Source: Bacteroidota bacterium (GTDB lineage Bacteria > Bacteroidota > Bacteroidia > Flavobacteriales_D > Sanyastnellaceae). From it: a DNA stretch of 42,363 bases. Below the pieces are notes generated by a model, which worked only from the letters and a program-made list of their open reading frames with translations, did no database searches and was not told the origin of the DNA. Location of the stretch: positions 1-42,363 of the forward strand of contig JAQCJQ010000009.1 of the NCBI GenBank assembly GCA_027593035.1, written 5' to 3'. Below, piece after piece: positions 1-8,235 of the stretch (the stretch's first letter is position 1; each line of letters starts with the position of its first letter). The position numbers and the translations under genes are program-made.

Positions 1-282
1 AATAAGCGCATGACTAGAAGAAAGAGGGATAGAACTACCGAATTTCCTTTGGGGATCAATGAGTTCTGTTGTGGGAGAATAACGTTCTTAACATTAGTTT
101 GTGAATTACTTGGCTTTTGACCAATTTTACGCGTAATATTGTTACAATGTTATATGGATATATAGATTCGATTGTTGCTTGGTTTGACCGCTCTATGGGT
201 TGGTTCTTCACCAATGGTCACAAAGCCAATCTCCGCAATGAAGGAGAATATTTCGGTTGATTGACCGAAGTATAACGTTCGT
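1..282. other. Non-coding left edge
   Basis: No convincing gene is visible here; short open frames lack family resemblance. The stretch is AT-rich and holds several inverted repeats: TTACGCGTAA at 127-136, ATTGT-T-ACAAT at 138-148, and TTCGGT/ACCGAA with a 6-nt loop at 252-269. The last lies about 14 nt past the stop of the minus-strand aldehyde dehydrogenase gene and could help end that transcript, but it has no U-run. The other two might be operators for a gene left of the window. This is inference. Confidence 0.4.
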
Positions 283-1749
283 TCAGGGCATTTCGATTGA
301 GGAAAGGGATATGCAAACGTTTTGAGGTTCTGTGAAGAACTGCAAAGCGCTCCACCCACCTTCTCGCCCAACACCTGATGCTTTCACGCCGCCAAAAGGG
401 GTCCTCAAGTCGCGGACGAGCCAGCAGTTGACCCACGCAATTCCACTTTCAACCTCGGCTGCAACCCGGTGAGCTTTTCCGAGATCTTGCGTCCAGATCG
501 TACAGGCAAGCCCATAGTCACTGGAATTCGCCAACTGTATAGCTTCACTTTCTGCATGGAAACGCTGCAAAGTGATGACGGGTCCAAAGACTTCTTCCTG
601 ATTGATTTTGCAAGAAGGACCGGCGTTTTCAAAAATGGTTGGCTGGATGAAATAGCCGTTTGCACAACGCTCATTCGGGGCGTCGGCCAAACCTCCGCCA
701 CAGAGCAAAGTAGCGCCCTCTGAGTGCGCGGCCTGAATGTGCCCTAAGACCTTGTCTCGATGCGACGCGGAGACCACAGCTCCCATTTTGGTTGCAGGAT
801 CCAACGGGTCGCCGGGCTGCATGCGCTGCACTTTGGCAACGAGGGCGTCTCGGAATCGGTCGTAAATCGAATCTTCAATCAGAATTCGCGACGAACACAG
901 GCAAATCTGTCCCTGGTTTGCAAAGGAGGAGCGGATGGTAGTCTGCAAGGCTTTATCAAAATCACAATCAGCGAAAATGATGGCGGGATTCTTGCCGCCG
1001 AGCTCGAGGCTCATTTTCTTGAACATCGGTCCTGCAGTGCGGGCAATGTGGGCTCCAGTGACTGTTCCGCCAGTGAATGAAATGGCTTTGATGCGGGGAT
1101 GTTCCACAATGGCTTGCCCCACTTCGGGACCGAGGCCGTGAACAATGTTGAGGACACCGGGAGGGAAGCCGGCTTGCAATACCCATTGTGAAAGCATCCA
1201 AGCGGTCACAGGAGTGATTTCAGATGGTTTGGCGATCACACAGTTTCCGGCGGCCAAAGCGGGTGCGATTTTCCATGTGAACAGATAAAGCGGAAGATTC
1301 CACGGCGAAATGCATCCCACCACCCCAATGGACTTTCTGTGGGTATAGTTGATGTGGGTATGGCCAGCGGGAATGTGCGCTTCAGAAGAGAATTGCTCAA
1401 TGGCACTGGCGAAGAATGCAAGATTTTGTTCTGCACGAGGAATATCGACACTTTGAGCGAGTCTGATGGGCTTGCCGTTGTCTTGTGATTCTGCTTGTGC
1501 AAGCGTTTCGCTGTGTTGATTTACGAGAGCGGCCAAGTTTCTTAAACACGCAGCACGACGTTCTATGGGCGTGGCGCTCCAGCTGGGAAAAGCCTGAGCC
1601 GCAGCGGCGTATGCGTCTTCAACATCGGCTGCATTCGAACGAGGCAACCGCCCGGTAACCTGTCCCGTAGCCGGTTCAATTTGATCCAACCACTGCCCAT
1701 CTTGAGCGGGTTTCAATTGCGCTCCAATCAAGTTCAATAATTCCAGCAT
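283..1749 (-). CDS. NAD(P)-dependent aldehyde dehydrogenase, ALDH8/2-aminomuconic-semialdehyde type
   Basis: The 488-residue protein has the full ALDH fold: SPWNLP near 148, catalytic Glu249 in LELGGKNP and catalytic Cys283 in NQGQICLC. The NQGxICLC block and the C-terminal NCWLVRDLRTPFGG stretch are characteristic of the ALDH8 branch, which includes 2-aminomuconic and 2-hydroxymuconic semialdehyde dehydrogenases. These oxidise a semialdehyde to a carboxylate in tryptophan (kynurenine) or aromatic catabolism. No other pathway gene is in the window, so the substrate is unproven. I start at ATG 1749 rather than the TTG at 1773 because a TATCTTGC element lies 4 nt upstream of the ATG. The gene is divergent from tRNA-Gln and appears monocistronic here. 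A general aldehyde-detoxifying role remains possible. Confidence 0.85.
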   Translation of the reverse strand: MLELLNLIGAQLKPAQDGQWLDQIEPATGQVTGRLPRSNAADVEDAYAAAAQAFPSWSATPIERRAACLRNLAALVNQHSETLAQAESQDNGKPIRLAQSVDIPRAEQNLAFFASAIEQFSSEAHIPAGHTHINYTHRKSIGVVGCISPWNLPLYLFTWKIAPALAAGNCVIAKPSEITPVTAWMLSQWVLQAGFPPGVLNIVHGLGPEVGQAIVEHPRIKAISFTGGTVTGAHIARTAGPMFKKMSLELGGKNPAIIFADCDFDKALQTTIRSSFANQGQICLCSSRILIEDSIYDRFRDALVAKVQRMQPGDPLDPATKMGAVVSASHRDKVLGHIQAAHSEGATLLCGGGLADAPNERCANGYFIQPTIFENAGPSCKINQEEVFGPVITLQRFHAESEAIQLANSSDYGLACTIWTQDLGKAHRVAAEVESGIAWVNCWLVRDLRTPFGGVKASGVGREGGWSALQFFTEPQNVCISLSSIEMP

Positions 1750-1753
1750 GCCA

Positions 1754-1761
1754 GCAAGATA
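1754..1761 (-). promoter_or_regulatory. -7 element (TATCTTGC) of the aldehyde dehydrogenase gene
   Basis: TATCTTGC on the minus strand matches the Bacteroidota -7 consensus TAnnTTTG in six of eight positions counting the Ns. It ends 4 nt before ATG 1749, so the transcript would be nearly leaderless. No clear -33 TTG was seen. Confidence 0.35.
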
Positions 1762-1803
1762 AACGAAGTGCAACGTTTGGCTTTTTCTTAAGGGAAACCT
1801 TTT

Positions 1804-1811
1804 TATCTTTG
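1804..1811 (+). promoter_or_regulatory. -7 element (TATCTTTG) of the tRNA-Gln gene
   Basis: TATCTTTG is a perfect TAnnTTTG element about 36 nt upstream of the tRNA. A TTTG at 1776-1779 could be the -33 box, though its 24-nt spacing is long. Confidence 0.6.
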
Positions 1812-1847
1812 CCGTCGCTTTTGACCCTTTTTTGGTTCAAAGTGCAT

Positions 1848-1918
1848 TCCCCGATGGTGTAATGGTAACACACCGGTTTTTGGTGCCGTTATTCCAGGTT
1901 CGAGTCCTGGTCGGGGAA
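1848..1918 (+). tRNA. tRNA-Gln (anticodon TTG)
   Basis: A complete cloverleaf can be folded by eye. The acceptor stem is TCCCCGA (1848-1854) with TCGGGGA (1911-1917) and discriminator A1918. The D stem is GTGT/ACAC around a loop containing TGG. The anticodon arm carries TTG at 1880-1882, with one apparent mismatch at the base of the stem. The T arm is CCAGG-TTCGAGT-CCTGG (1894-1910). The CCA end is not encoded. TTG reads CAA and, by wobble, CAG. It is followed 11 nt later by a terminator hairpin. Confidence 0.95.
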
Positions 1919-1929
1919 CGCGAAGAAAT

Positions 1930-1956
1930 CCTCAGCCTTTGGTTGGGGGTTTTTTT
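1930..1956 (+). terminator. Intrinsic terminator of tRNA-Gln
   Basis: CCTCAGCC (1930-1937) pairs with GGTTGGGG (1941-1948) through a TTT loop, with two G-U pairs, and is followed by seven T residues (1950-1956). This is a typical factor-independent terminator shortly after the tRNA. Confidence 0.8.
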
Positions 1957-1980
1957 GTGCAAATTTTTGAGAGAAGCCGC

Positions 1981-3210
1981 TCACTCGCCGACCGTTAAAG
2001 CGTCGATTTGCTCCTGGAGCGAAAGGATGGTTTGCTGCATGGAAGCGACGGTGTTCAGCAAGGAGTCCAGCGTACTGCCAACGGCAGTCTCCCCAATGAA
2101 GACTTCTCCCGCAATCTCTGCAGCTCCTTGCAGGCGAAGGGTGCCATCTGTCTGAACGTCGAGGGCATTGGACCGCAAGTCGTCGCTTGTTCCATTTCCA
2201 ATGGCGAACAGAACATCGGTTTGCTCGACTAAATTGAACTGACCCAATACGACAGCGTTTTCCTGATCAGCAATGGTCTCATTTCCAAAGGCCGCCGATG
2301 CGGTTGCCGTTGCGATGGTCGATCGCCCGGTAGCTCGGCTGTATAGTCCCGTTGCGGTGGTTCCATAACCTCCTGCATGACTGGCGTACCCATCTGCAAC
2401 GGTCTCGTATCCTTCTGCGTGAGCCAAATCGCCCGATGCGATGGTGAATTGTCCTTCAGCATGGGCGGCTGTGCCGCTGACTTCTGTTTGACGGCCTTCA
2501 GCATGGCCATACAGCCCCAAAGCACTGGTTTGAAAACCTTCTGCGTGGGCCGCGGTAGATCCAGCGAGGGTCCCGTAGCCTTCTGAATGGCTATAATTCG
2601 ATGTCGCGTCCGTGTTGTAGCCTTCAGCGTGGGCGGCAAGAGCGCTGGCTTGCGAAAGCATGCCTTCGGCGTGCGATGCGGTTCCGCTGGCCGTGGTACC
2701 CTCACCTTCGGCGCTCGAGCAAGTGGCGCTGGCCGAAGTCTGTCGATTTTGAGCATTGGAATACGCCCCTGTTGCGCTCGTATTGGTTCCTGAGGCATGC
2801 GCATACGTCCCGGTGGCCACGATGTTGTATCCCTGAGCAAAACGCTGCATCACCCGCATGGATCCATTGCTCCAAGTCCAAAGACTGGACGGCGTTCCCC
2901 AAAGTGAATCCTGAACAGAGATCAGACCCAAAGAGTCTCGAGCGGCGGCGGCGTTGGATGAGCCCGTGCCACCGAACGCGATGGGGATGATGCCTTCGGG
3001 ATCAAAAGATTCCCCGTAGTATGGCAAGAATTCGAGCAAATCACTGACATCGATCAAGCCGTCGTTGTTGCTATCTGGATTGTATGGAAGTCCAGCATAA
3101 TTGGCGTCTTGTCCGAATCCGTCCAATGCTATGAAGCATAAAATGAGGGCAATTGCTGCGCAGTGAACAACATTCAAACGCACAGAATAAAGGAAAGTTG
3201 AGAAACGCAT
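1981..3210 (-). CDS. Secreted phage-tail-like SHAEG-repeat protein with dockerin-like motif
   Basis: The 409-residue protein starts with a signal peptide (about 1-34). It then has an EF-hand/dockerin-like calcium motif, DSNNDGLIDVSDLLEFL (46-62), and a tail-fibre-like segment AFGGTGSSNAAAARDSLGL (78-96). About twelve 14-residue repeats with the core HAEG follow (about 138-310), as in the YadA-head/Hep-Hag and phage tail SHAEG families. After them comes IGNGTSDDLRSNA (337-349), which follows such repeats in phage tail proteins, and a C-terminal coiled coil (about 378-405). A trimeric beta-helical fibre is expected. No T9SS tail is visible, so its anchoring is unknown. I chose ATG 3210 because it starts the signal peptide and a TACCTTG element lies just upstream. 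An adhesive or structural surface role is inferred. Confidence 0.7.
   Translation of the reverse strand: MRFSTFLYSVRLNVVHCAAIALILCFIALDGFGQDANYAGLPYNPDSNNDGLIDVSDLLEFLPYYGESFDPEGIIPIAFGGTGSSNAAAARDSLGLISVQDSLWGTPSSLWTWSNGSMRVMQRFAQGYNIVATGTYAHASGTNTSATGAYSNAQNRQTSASATCSSAEGEGTTASGTASHAEGMLSQASALAAHAEGYNTDATSNYSHSEGYGTLAGSTAAHAEGFQTSALGLYGHAEGRQTEVSGTAAHAEGQFTIASGDLAHAEGYETVADGYASHAGGYGTTATGLYSRATGRSTIATATASAAFGNETIADQENAVVLGQFNLVEQTDVLFAIGNGTSDDLRSNALDVQTDGTLRLQGAAEIAGEVFIGETAVGSTLDSLLNTVASMQQTILSLQEQIDALTVGE
2281..2799 (-). repeat. Degenerate 42-bp tandem repeats coding for SHAEG units
   Basis: The repeats encode 14-residue units with the pattern HAEGxxTxAxGxxA. The protein-level period is clear while the DNA copies have diverged, which indicates old repeats kept by selection on protein structure. 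Confidence 0.75.
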
Positions 3211-3300
3211 GGCAAGGGTGTTTACGGAACCACAAGGTACAAAAAGCAGCATGGTGCTGCGATTGGGATACTGGATTGCCGAATCAATCAAGCGAGACCA

Positions 3301-5232
3301 TCAATCAACAATCAACCAAGGAATGACTTGATTGTCGTGATTGAAACGAATCCGAACGAAGTACGTCCCGGCCGGCAACGAGCTTCCGTCCAGTGTGATG
3401 CGCTGTCCTGCGTTGGATGGCATCAGCCGAGTCACGGCGGGCAGCACAGCGGAGCCATCTGTCTGAAAAATGTCGATGGTGACTTCTCCTGGACGCTGAC
3501 TAGACCAACTCAATTCGGCCATGCCATTGGATGGGTTGGGATAAAGTCTAAGGTCAGAAATAGCCCGGTTGTGCTCCTTCCAATCACTTGCAGAAACGAC
3601 CTGTTCTTGCTCTGTTTGGACCACGAAATAATCACCATCTGAGCCTGTCTGCTCCATTTGTTCCGGGCAAGTGACCCCATCAAAGGTGATGGTCTGCACA
3701 AAGACCCCCAGGTTGCCTGAACAGTCTTCGGCTGAATGGGTCCTTTCAAGAACAAAGGCGCCACCATCCAGGGAATCTCCAGACACCAAAGTTTCAGCAA
3801 AAGCGAAGGTCAAAGGATCGGCGCAGGAGTCTGTGAAGTCGGGGACACATGGCAACGGAATGTCCGGTGTGAGGCCTGTAATCGATGTACACAAAAAGAT
3901 ATCAGTAGCACAATCTCCCGTCCAAACCGGGGGCACGGTGTCCATCCGATTGAAGAATTGTATGATTTCGGTCAATTGTCCACAATCAGAATTCAGCGCG
4001 GAATAAAAGTGTGCAGTGGATTCTGACCCACAGGCCACCGGATGCGCCCCATCTGCACTCAAGTCAATGACGACATCCCCTGTCATGCCCATTACAGGCA
4101 CTCCGAGCACCTGGCCTTCCCAAGCAAACCAACCGCCGAGCCCCAAGGCACACGTGCTGCTGTTTGCGCCAACGCCCAACTGGAAACGTTTGTTTTCGTT
4201 GAACGGCATGTGGTTCAGTTGCAAGTAGGAATTGAGGTATCCGTCCTTGCCAATCAAGAAGCTCTGGTCTGCTTTCAATCGATAGACCAACACTTCGTCT
4301 GGGTTGAGGTCACATCCATACGCTGGGACGAGGCCATGCGCTTCATCGGCACTCAGCCAAGTGCTGGCGGGTTGGGCGTCTTCAAAAGTCAAATGAACAG
4401 ACCACTTGAGATTGGGGTTTTCCGAATTGACGACTTCTCCAGACAAGGTGGCGAAGCCATTGTTGAAGCGCGTGAGGATCAAGGGATAGTTTTCGATGAA
4501 ATAATCGCTTTCTGAAAGCCCGAGAGCGGTCAATCCAAAAATGCGAATGGCGCCATCCGTTCCGCTACCATCACCAGTGAATCCGGCGTTCATGATGATC
4601 TCCTCGCGCATGTCAGCGGTGAATACAGCGTGAGGCAACGTATCTCCAGAGCAACTCCCGACAGCAAGAGTATTGCCTGCAATTGTCATCGGCAGTTCAT
4701 CAACACAAGTCACAGTTCCACCGTTTAGAGCGGAAATAAAAACGGGTTCGCATCCACCACAGCCTGTCGGATTTCCATCGCAATCAAAATTGGGATTGGG
4801 ATAAATGCATGCTGTAAAATCAGTGATTGCAGCGGCAGAGTCAAAATTGCACGCGGTAAAATCCGAGCAGCCAAAACAAGAATAGTCACAAGCGTCGCCA
4901 TTGGCGATGGTCGCGCTGTCGTCGAAATTGCAGGCGGATGCATCCATGCATCCAGCGCAAGTCAGGTAATTGCAAACGCCATTGTTGGGGTAGAGAGCGT
5001 TCGGATTGAAGTTACAAGCCACCGAATCCATGCATCCCACGAGGCAGGAAAGGTATTCGCAGGATCCGTCATCCGCAGTTGCAGAAACATCAAAATTGCA
5101 GGCATTTTCATCCGTGCATCCATCTAAAATCGCCAAAGAATAAAATGCCTCAACACGGTCGAATCCAAAGGATTCAATCATCGAGAGGACACCAAGGGTT
5201 AGCAACAGAATACTGCGCAACGGAATTATCAT
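3301..5232 (-). CDS. Secreted T9SS-cargo protein with four ACNF cysteine repeats
   Basis: This 643-residue protein begins with a hydrophobic signal segment (about 4-20). Four cysteine-rich repeats follow at about 38-60, 66-89, 94-117 and 121-144, each with a G-C-x-D-x-x-A-C-N-F core and a later cysteine. Such repeats are common in surface proteins of marine Bacteroidota. A middle region (about 165-420) has no family I recognise. An HYR-like beta-sandwich segment starts near VPPVW. The last 83 residues, opening with LRLYPNPSNG, are a type A T9SS sorting domain, so export through the outer membrane and cleavage of this tail are expected. I chose ATG 5232; a TTG directly precedes it. Function is unknown, and adhesion or polymer binding is only a guess. 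It lies 90 nt upstream of the SHAEG protein on the same strand. Confidence 0.75.
   Translation of the reverse strand: MIIPLRSILLLTLGVLSMIESFGFDRVEAFYSLAILDGCTDENACNFDVSATADDGSCEYLSCLVGCMDSVACNFNPNALYPNNGVCNYLTCAGCMDASACNFDDSATIANGDACDYSCFGCSDFTACNFDSAAAITDFTACIYPNPNFDCDGNPTGCGGCEPVFISALNGGTVTCVDELPMTIAGNTLAVGSCSGDTLPHAVFTADMREEIIMNAGFTGDGSGTDGAIRIFGLTALGLSESDYFIENYPLILTRFNNGFATLSGEVVNSENPNLKWSVHLTFEDAQPASTWLSADEAHGLVPAYGCDLNPDEVLVYRLKADQSFLIGKDGYLNSYLQLNHMPFNENKRFQLGVGANSSTCALGLGGWFAWEGQVLGVPVMGMTGDVVIDLSADGAHPVACGSESTAHFYSALNSDCGQLTEIIQFFNRMDTVPPVWTGDCATDIFLCTSITGLTPDIPLPCVPDFTDSCADPLTFAFAETLVSGDSLDGGAFVLERTHSAEDCSGNLGVFVQTITFDGVTCPEQMEQTGSDGDYFVVQTEQEQVVSASDWKEHNRAISDLRLYPNPSNGMAELSWSSQRPGEVTIDIFQTDGSAVLPAVTRLMPSNAGQRITLDGSSLPAGTYFVRIRFNHDNQVIPWLIVD
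4801..5121 (-). repeat. Four tandem ACNF-type cysteine repeats (coding)
   Basis: Four copies of roughly 28 codons each, with conserved Cys-x-Asp-x-x-Ala-Cys-Asn-Phe spacing. DNA identity between copies is modest. Confidence 0.7.
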
Positions 5233-5247
5233 CAAGCGAATTTTGGC

Positions 5248-5263
5248 TCAGGTCAAAACCTGA
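5248..5263. other. Short perfect inverted repeat upstream of the ACNF-repeat gene
   Basis: TCAGGT and ACCTGA flank a CAAA loop, 16 nt upstream of ATG 5232. It could be a 5'-UTR hairpin or an operator. No clear -7 element was found for this gene, so the role is open. Confidence 0.3.
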
Positions 5264-5351
5264 ATATCCAAGGTCCGATTTTTTCCAGGAAGAATCAAGA
5301 CAAAAAGCAATAATTTAATGGTGAATCAAATTTTTGTATCGCTGAAAAACC

Positions 5352-8162
5352 TTAATTGGCGACAATGTTGATGATGCGACCAAGGACAACAATGATTTTT
5401 CGAATGGTCTTGCCTTCAATTTGTTTGGCGGTCCGCTCGTCGGCCAGCGCCATGGATTCCACGTCTTCTTTCGTTGCCGTGGTTGGTGCTTCCATTTGAA
5501 AGCGGACTTTTCCGTTGAAAGAGACGGGATACATGACGTGATCGCTGGTCAACCATTGCGCGTCCCATGCGGGCCAATCGGAAGACACAGCGAGTCCGAT
5601 ACCGCCAGCCTTTTGATGCAATTCCTCCGCCAAATGAGGCGCTACAGGGCTGACTAGAATGGCCAATGTTTGGAGGAGAGAGGCTGAATGGCATTCGGCC
5701 TCTGTCAATTCATTGACTCCGATCATCAGTGCGCTGATCACCGTATTGAAGGCGTGACGATCCAAGTCTTCGGTGACCTTCCGAACCGTTTTGTGGTAAG
5801 CTCGCAACGCCTCTTCCGATGGGTCTTCTTCCGTGACATCGTCATACAAGCGCGTGAGCTTGCGAAGAAAGTTGTGAACTCCACTGATGCCTTGTGTGTC
5901 CCAGGGTTTATGCTGAGTCAATGGCCCAAGGAACATTTCATAGCAACGCAAGGTGTCAGCGCCATACCGCTCGATGAGATCATCGGGAGTTTGGACATTG
6001 AATTTGGACTTGGACATTTTCTCGACCTCGAATCCACAGGAATAGGTGCCATCCTCATTCAATAGGAACTCAGCATTGGCATATTCACTTCGCCAGTTTC
6101 TGAAACCTTCCAGGTCCAACTTGTCGGCTTGAACGAGGTTGATGTCCACATGCAGACGCTGGGTCTTGTGTTCCTTTCGCTGATCGGCTGTCACGAAGGT
6201 TTGTGTGCCTTGTATGCGATAAACAAAGCTCGAACGTCCCAGAATCATGCCCTGATTGATCATCTGTTTGAACGGCTCATCGAAGCCAATGTGCCCACGG
6301 TCAAATAGGAATTTCGTCCAAAATCGCGAATACAAGAGGTGGCCTGTGGTGTGTTCAGCGCCGCCTACATACAAATCCACTTGCCCCCAGTAATCCGATT
6401 TTTCTCGACTGCAAAATGTGTCGTGGTTCTGAGGATCCATGTAGCGCAAGAAGTACCAACTGGAGCCTGCCCAACCTGGCATGGTGTTGTACTCCATGCG
6501 GTCTCCTTGGAAGACATTCCAATCGCTTTTATGTGCTCGCGCTAAAGGAGGCTCTCCTTCCGAAGTTGGCAAGTATGCATCAATAGGAGGCAGCGTGACT
6601 TGCTGGTCCATAATGAGTTTGGGAACGTCGTTTTCGTAATAAATCGGGAACGGCTCTCCCCAGTAGCGTTGTCGGCTGAACACAGCATCCCGAATTCTGA
6701 AGTTGACTTCTCCTTGTCCCTTGCCCAATGCTTCAAGCAAGGCGATGGCTTTTGGAATGGCGTCGCTGGCATGAAATCCGTTCAAGGAGTCCGAATTGCA
6801 GAGCACGGCCTTCTTATCGGTGCAGACGGCCTCTTGCGCTTGGTGACCGAGGAAAATCGAGGGGATGGGCAAGTTGAAATGTTGCGCAAACTTCCAATCC
6901 CGCTCATCTCCAGAGGGAACAGCCATGACGGCCCCCGTGCCGTATCCCGCTAGCACATAATCAGCAATCCAAATGGGCACTTTCGCTCCCGTGATCGGAT
7001 GCAGGGCAAATCCGCCTGTGTCGCATCCGGAAATGTCCTTGTCTCCTCCGGCTTGTCGGTCCCGTTCAGATTTGCGCGCAGCGGTCTCTTGGTACGCTTT
7101 CACTGATTTTGCTTGACCCGCAGTGGTGATGACCTCGACAAGCGGATGTTCTGGAGCGAGGACCATGAAACTGACACCGTAGATCGTGTCAGGTCGGGTT
7201 GTGAACACTTCGATGGTGCTCCCCTCATGCCCTTGGACGCCAAAAGATACAGAAGCGCCTTCGCTCCGACCAATCCAATTCCGTTGCGCTTCTTTGATGC
7301 TATCCGTCCAATTCAGGCCATCCAAATCAGCCACCAATCGATCGGCATACGCCGTGATGCGCATAATCCATTGGCGCATGCGCTTGCGAACAACGGGATG
7401 CCCGCCACGTTCACTCAAACCATCTTTGACCTCGTCATTGGCGAGTACTGTTCCCAACTCGGGACACCAGTTCACCTCACTATCGGCGAGATAGGCCAAT
7501 CGAAATTGCATTAAGATGGCGGCTTTGTCCTGATCGCTGCAGGCATTCCAGAGGGCTGGTGTTAGCGTGCCCGAAAAATCAGCGCCCCAACGTTCTAGAA
7601 CATCGGCGGGCAGCGCATCCCACCAATTGGAAGAGCAAGCGAGGCTTAGTGCATTCCATTGATTTCCTTCAATGGCTTCAATCAACTCATCGATCGGACG
7701 AGCACAGGCTTTTTCTTCGTCATACCAAGAAGCAAAGAGCTGGCCGAAAATCCATTGCGTCCAACGGTAATATGCCGGATCACTGGTCCGAACCTCCCGT
7801 TCCCAATCGTAGCAGAACCCCAATTGACCCAATTGCTCTCGGTAGCGGGCGATGTTAGTTTCTGTGGTAACCGCAGGATGTTGTCCCGTTTGGATGGCGT
7901 ATTGCTCAGCGGGCAATCCAAAGCTGTCATATCCCATCGGATGGAGTACGTTGAAACCACGCAACCTCTTGTAACGCGCGAAAATATCACTGGCTATGTA
8001 GCCCAAAGGATGTCCGACATGCAAGCCCGCTCCCGAAGGATAGGGAAACATATCCAACACGTAGTATTTCGGGCGGTCACCCGTTTCGGTAACTCGATAG
8101 GCCGCTTCGCGGTCCCATGTTGCTTGCCAGCGTTTCTCGATTGAGCGAAAGTCGTAATCCAT
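5352..8162 (-). CDS. leuS: Leucine--tRNA ligase
   Basis: This cytosolic class I aminoacyl-tRNA synthetase charges tRNA-Leu. The 936-residue protein has the HIGH-type motif HVGH near residue 47, the LeuRS editing (CP1) region, and the KMSKS loop in EKMSKSKFN toward the C-terminal third. The anticodon-binding and C-terminal domains follow. ATG 8162 gives the family-typical start MDYDFRSIEKRWQ; an upstream TTG at 8183 would add seven residues and overlaps the promoter. A perfect TACCTTTG element lies 18 nt upstream. The gene is divergent from the polysaccharide deacetylase gene. Length and motifs are complete, so it should be functional. Confidence 0.97.
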   Translation of the reverse strand: MDYDFRSIEKRWQATWDREAAYRVTETGDRPKYYVLDMFPYPSGAGLHVGHPLGYIASDIFARYKRLRGFNVLHPMGYDSFGLPAEQYAIQTGQHPAVTTETNIARYREQLGQLGFCYDWEREVRTSDPAYYRWTQWIFGQLFASWYDEEKACARPIDELIEAIEGNQWNALSLACSSNWWDALPADVLERWGADFSGTLTPALWNACSDQDKAAILMQFRLAYLADSEVNWCPELGTVLANDEVKDGLSERGGHPVVRKRMRQWIMRITAYADRLVADLDGLNWTDSIKEAQRNWIGRSEGASVSFGVQGHEGSTIEVFTTRPDTIYGVSFMVLAPEHPLVEVITTAGQAKSVKAYQETAARKSERDRQAGGDKDISGCDTGGFALHPITGAKVPIWIADYVLAGYGTGAVMAVPSGDERDWKFAQHFNLPIPSIFLGHQAQEAVCTDKKAVLCNSDSLNGFHASDAIPKAIALLEALGKGQGEVNFRIRDAVFSRQRYWGEPFPIYYENDVPKLIMDQQVTLPPIDAYLPTSEGEPPLARAHKSDWNVFQGDRMEYNTMPGWAGSSWYFLRYMDPQNHDTFCSREKSDYWGQVDLYVGGAEHTTGHLLYSRFWTKFLFDRGHIGFDEPFKQMINQGMILGRSSFVYRIQGTQTFVTADQRKEHKTQRLHVDINLVQADKLDLEGFRNWRSEYANAEFLLNEDGTYSCGFEVEKMSKSKFNVQTPDDLIERYGADTLRCYEMFLGPLTQHKPWDTQGISGVHNFLRKLTRLYDDVTEEDPSEEALRAYHKTVRKVTEDLDRHAFNTVISALMIGVNELTEAECHSASLLQTLAILVSPVAPHLAEELHQKAGGIGLAVSSDWPAWDAQWLTSDHVMYPVSFNGKVRFQMEAPTTATKEDVESMALADERTAKQIEGKTIRKIIVVLGRIINIVAN

Positions 8163-8180
8163 CTTCGTAATCTGATTGGA

Positions 8181-8188
8181 CAAAGGTA
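8181..8188 (-). promoter_or_regulatory. -7 element (TACCTTTG) of leuS
   Basis: Perfect TAnnTTTG on the minus strand, 18 nt before ATG 8162. TTTC lies 17 nt upstream of it as a possible weak -33 box. It sits back to back with the deacetylase promoter. Confidence 0.65.
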
Positions 8189-8223
8189 GTTGGATGCGAC
8201 AAGGTGAAAGCCCCCTGTATGGA

Positions 8224-8231
8224 TATCTTTG
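8224..8231 (+). promoter_or_regulatory. -7 element (TATCTTTG) of the deacetylase gene
   Basis: Perfect TAnnTTTG that ends 4 nt before GTG 8236. It decides the start: an ATG at 8194 lies upstream of this element and would not be on the transcript. No good -33 box was seen. Confidence 0.5.
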
Positions 8232-8235
8232 CGCA

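Noticed and set aside
2281-2799. Regular 42-bp spacing that could suggest a CRISPR-like or satellite array
   Set aside because: The period follows codons of the SHAEG repeats, the copies diverge throughout, and there are no invariant repeats with unique spacers.
2229-2840. Long open frames in other phases over the SHAEG repeat region (for example 203 codons on the minus strand)
   Set aside because: They are shadows produced by the compositional regularity of the repeat-coding DNA and have no family resemblance.
5248-5263. Transcription terminator for a gene upstream of the ACNF-repeat gene
   Set aside because: The stem is only 6 bp with no U-run on either strand.
8194-8235. ATG 8194 with AAAGG upstream as the deacetylase start
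   Set aside because: The AAAGG belongs to the leuS -7 element on the other strand, and this ATG lies before the deacetylase's own -7 element; relatives start like GTG 8236.
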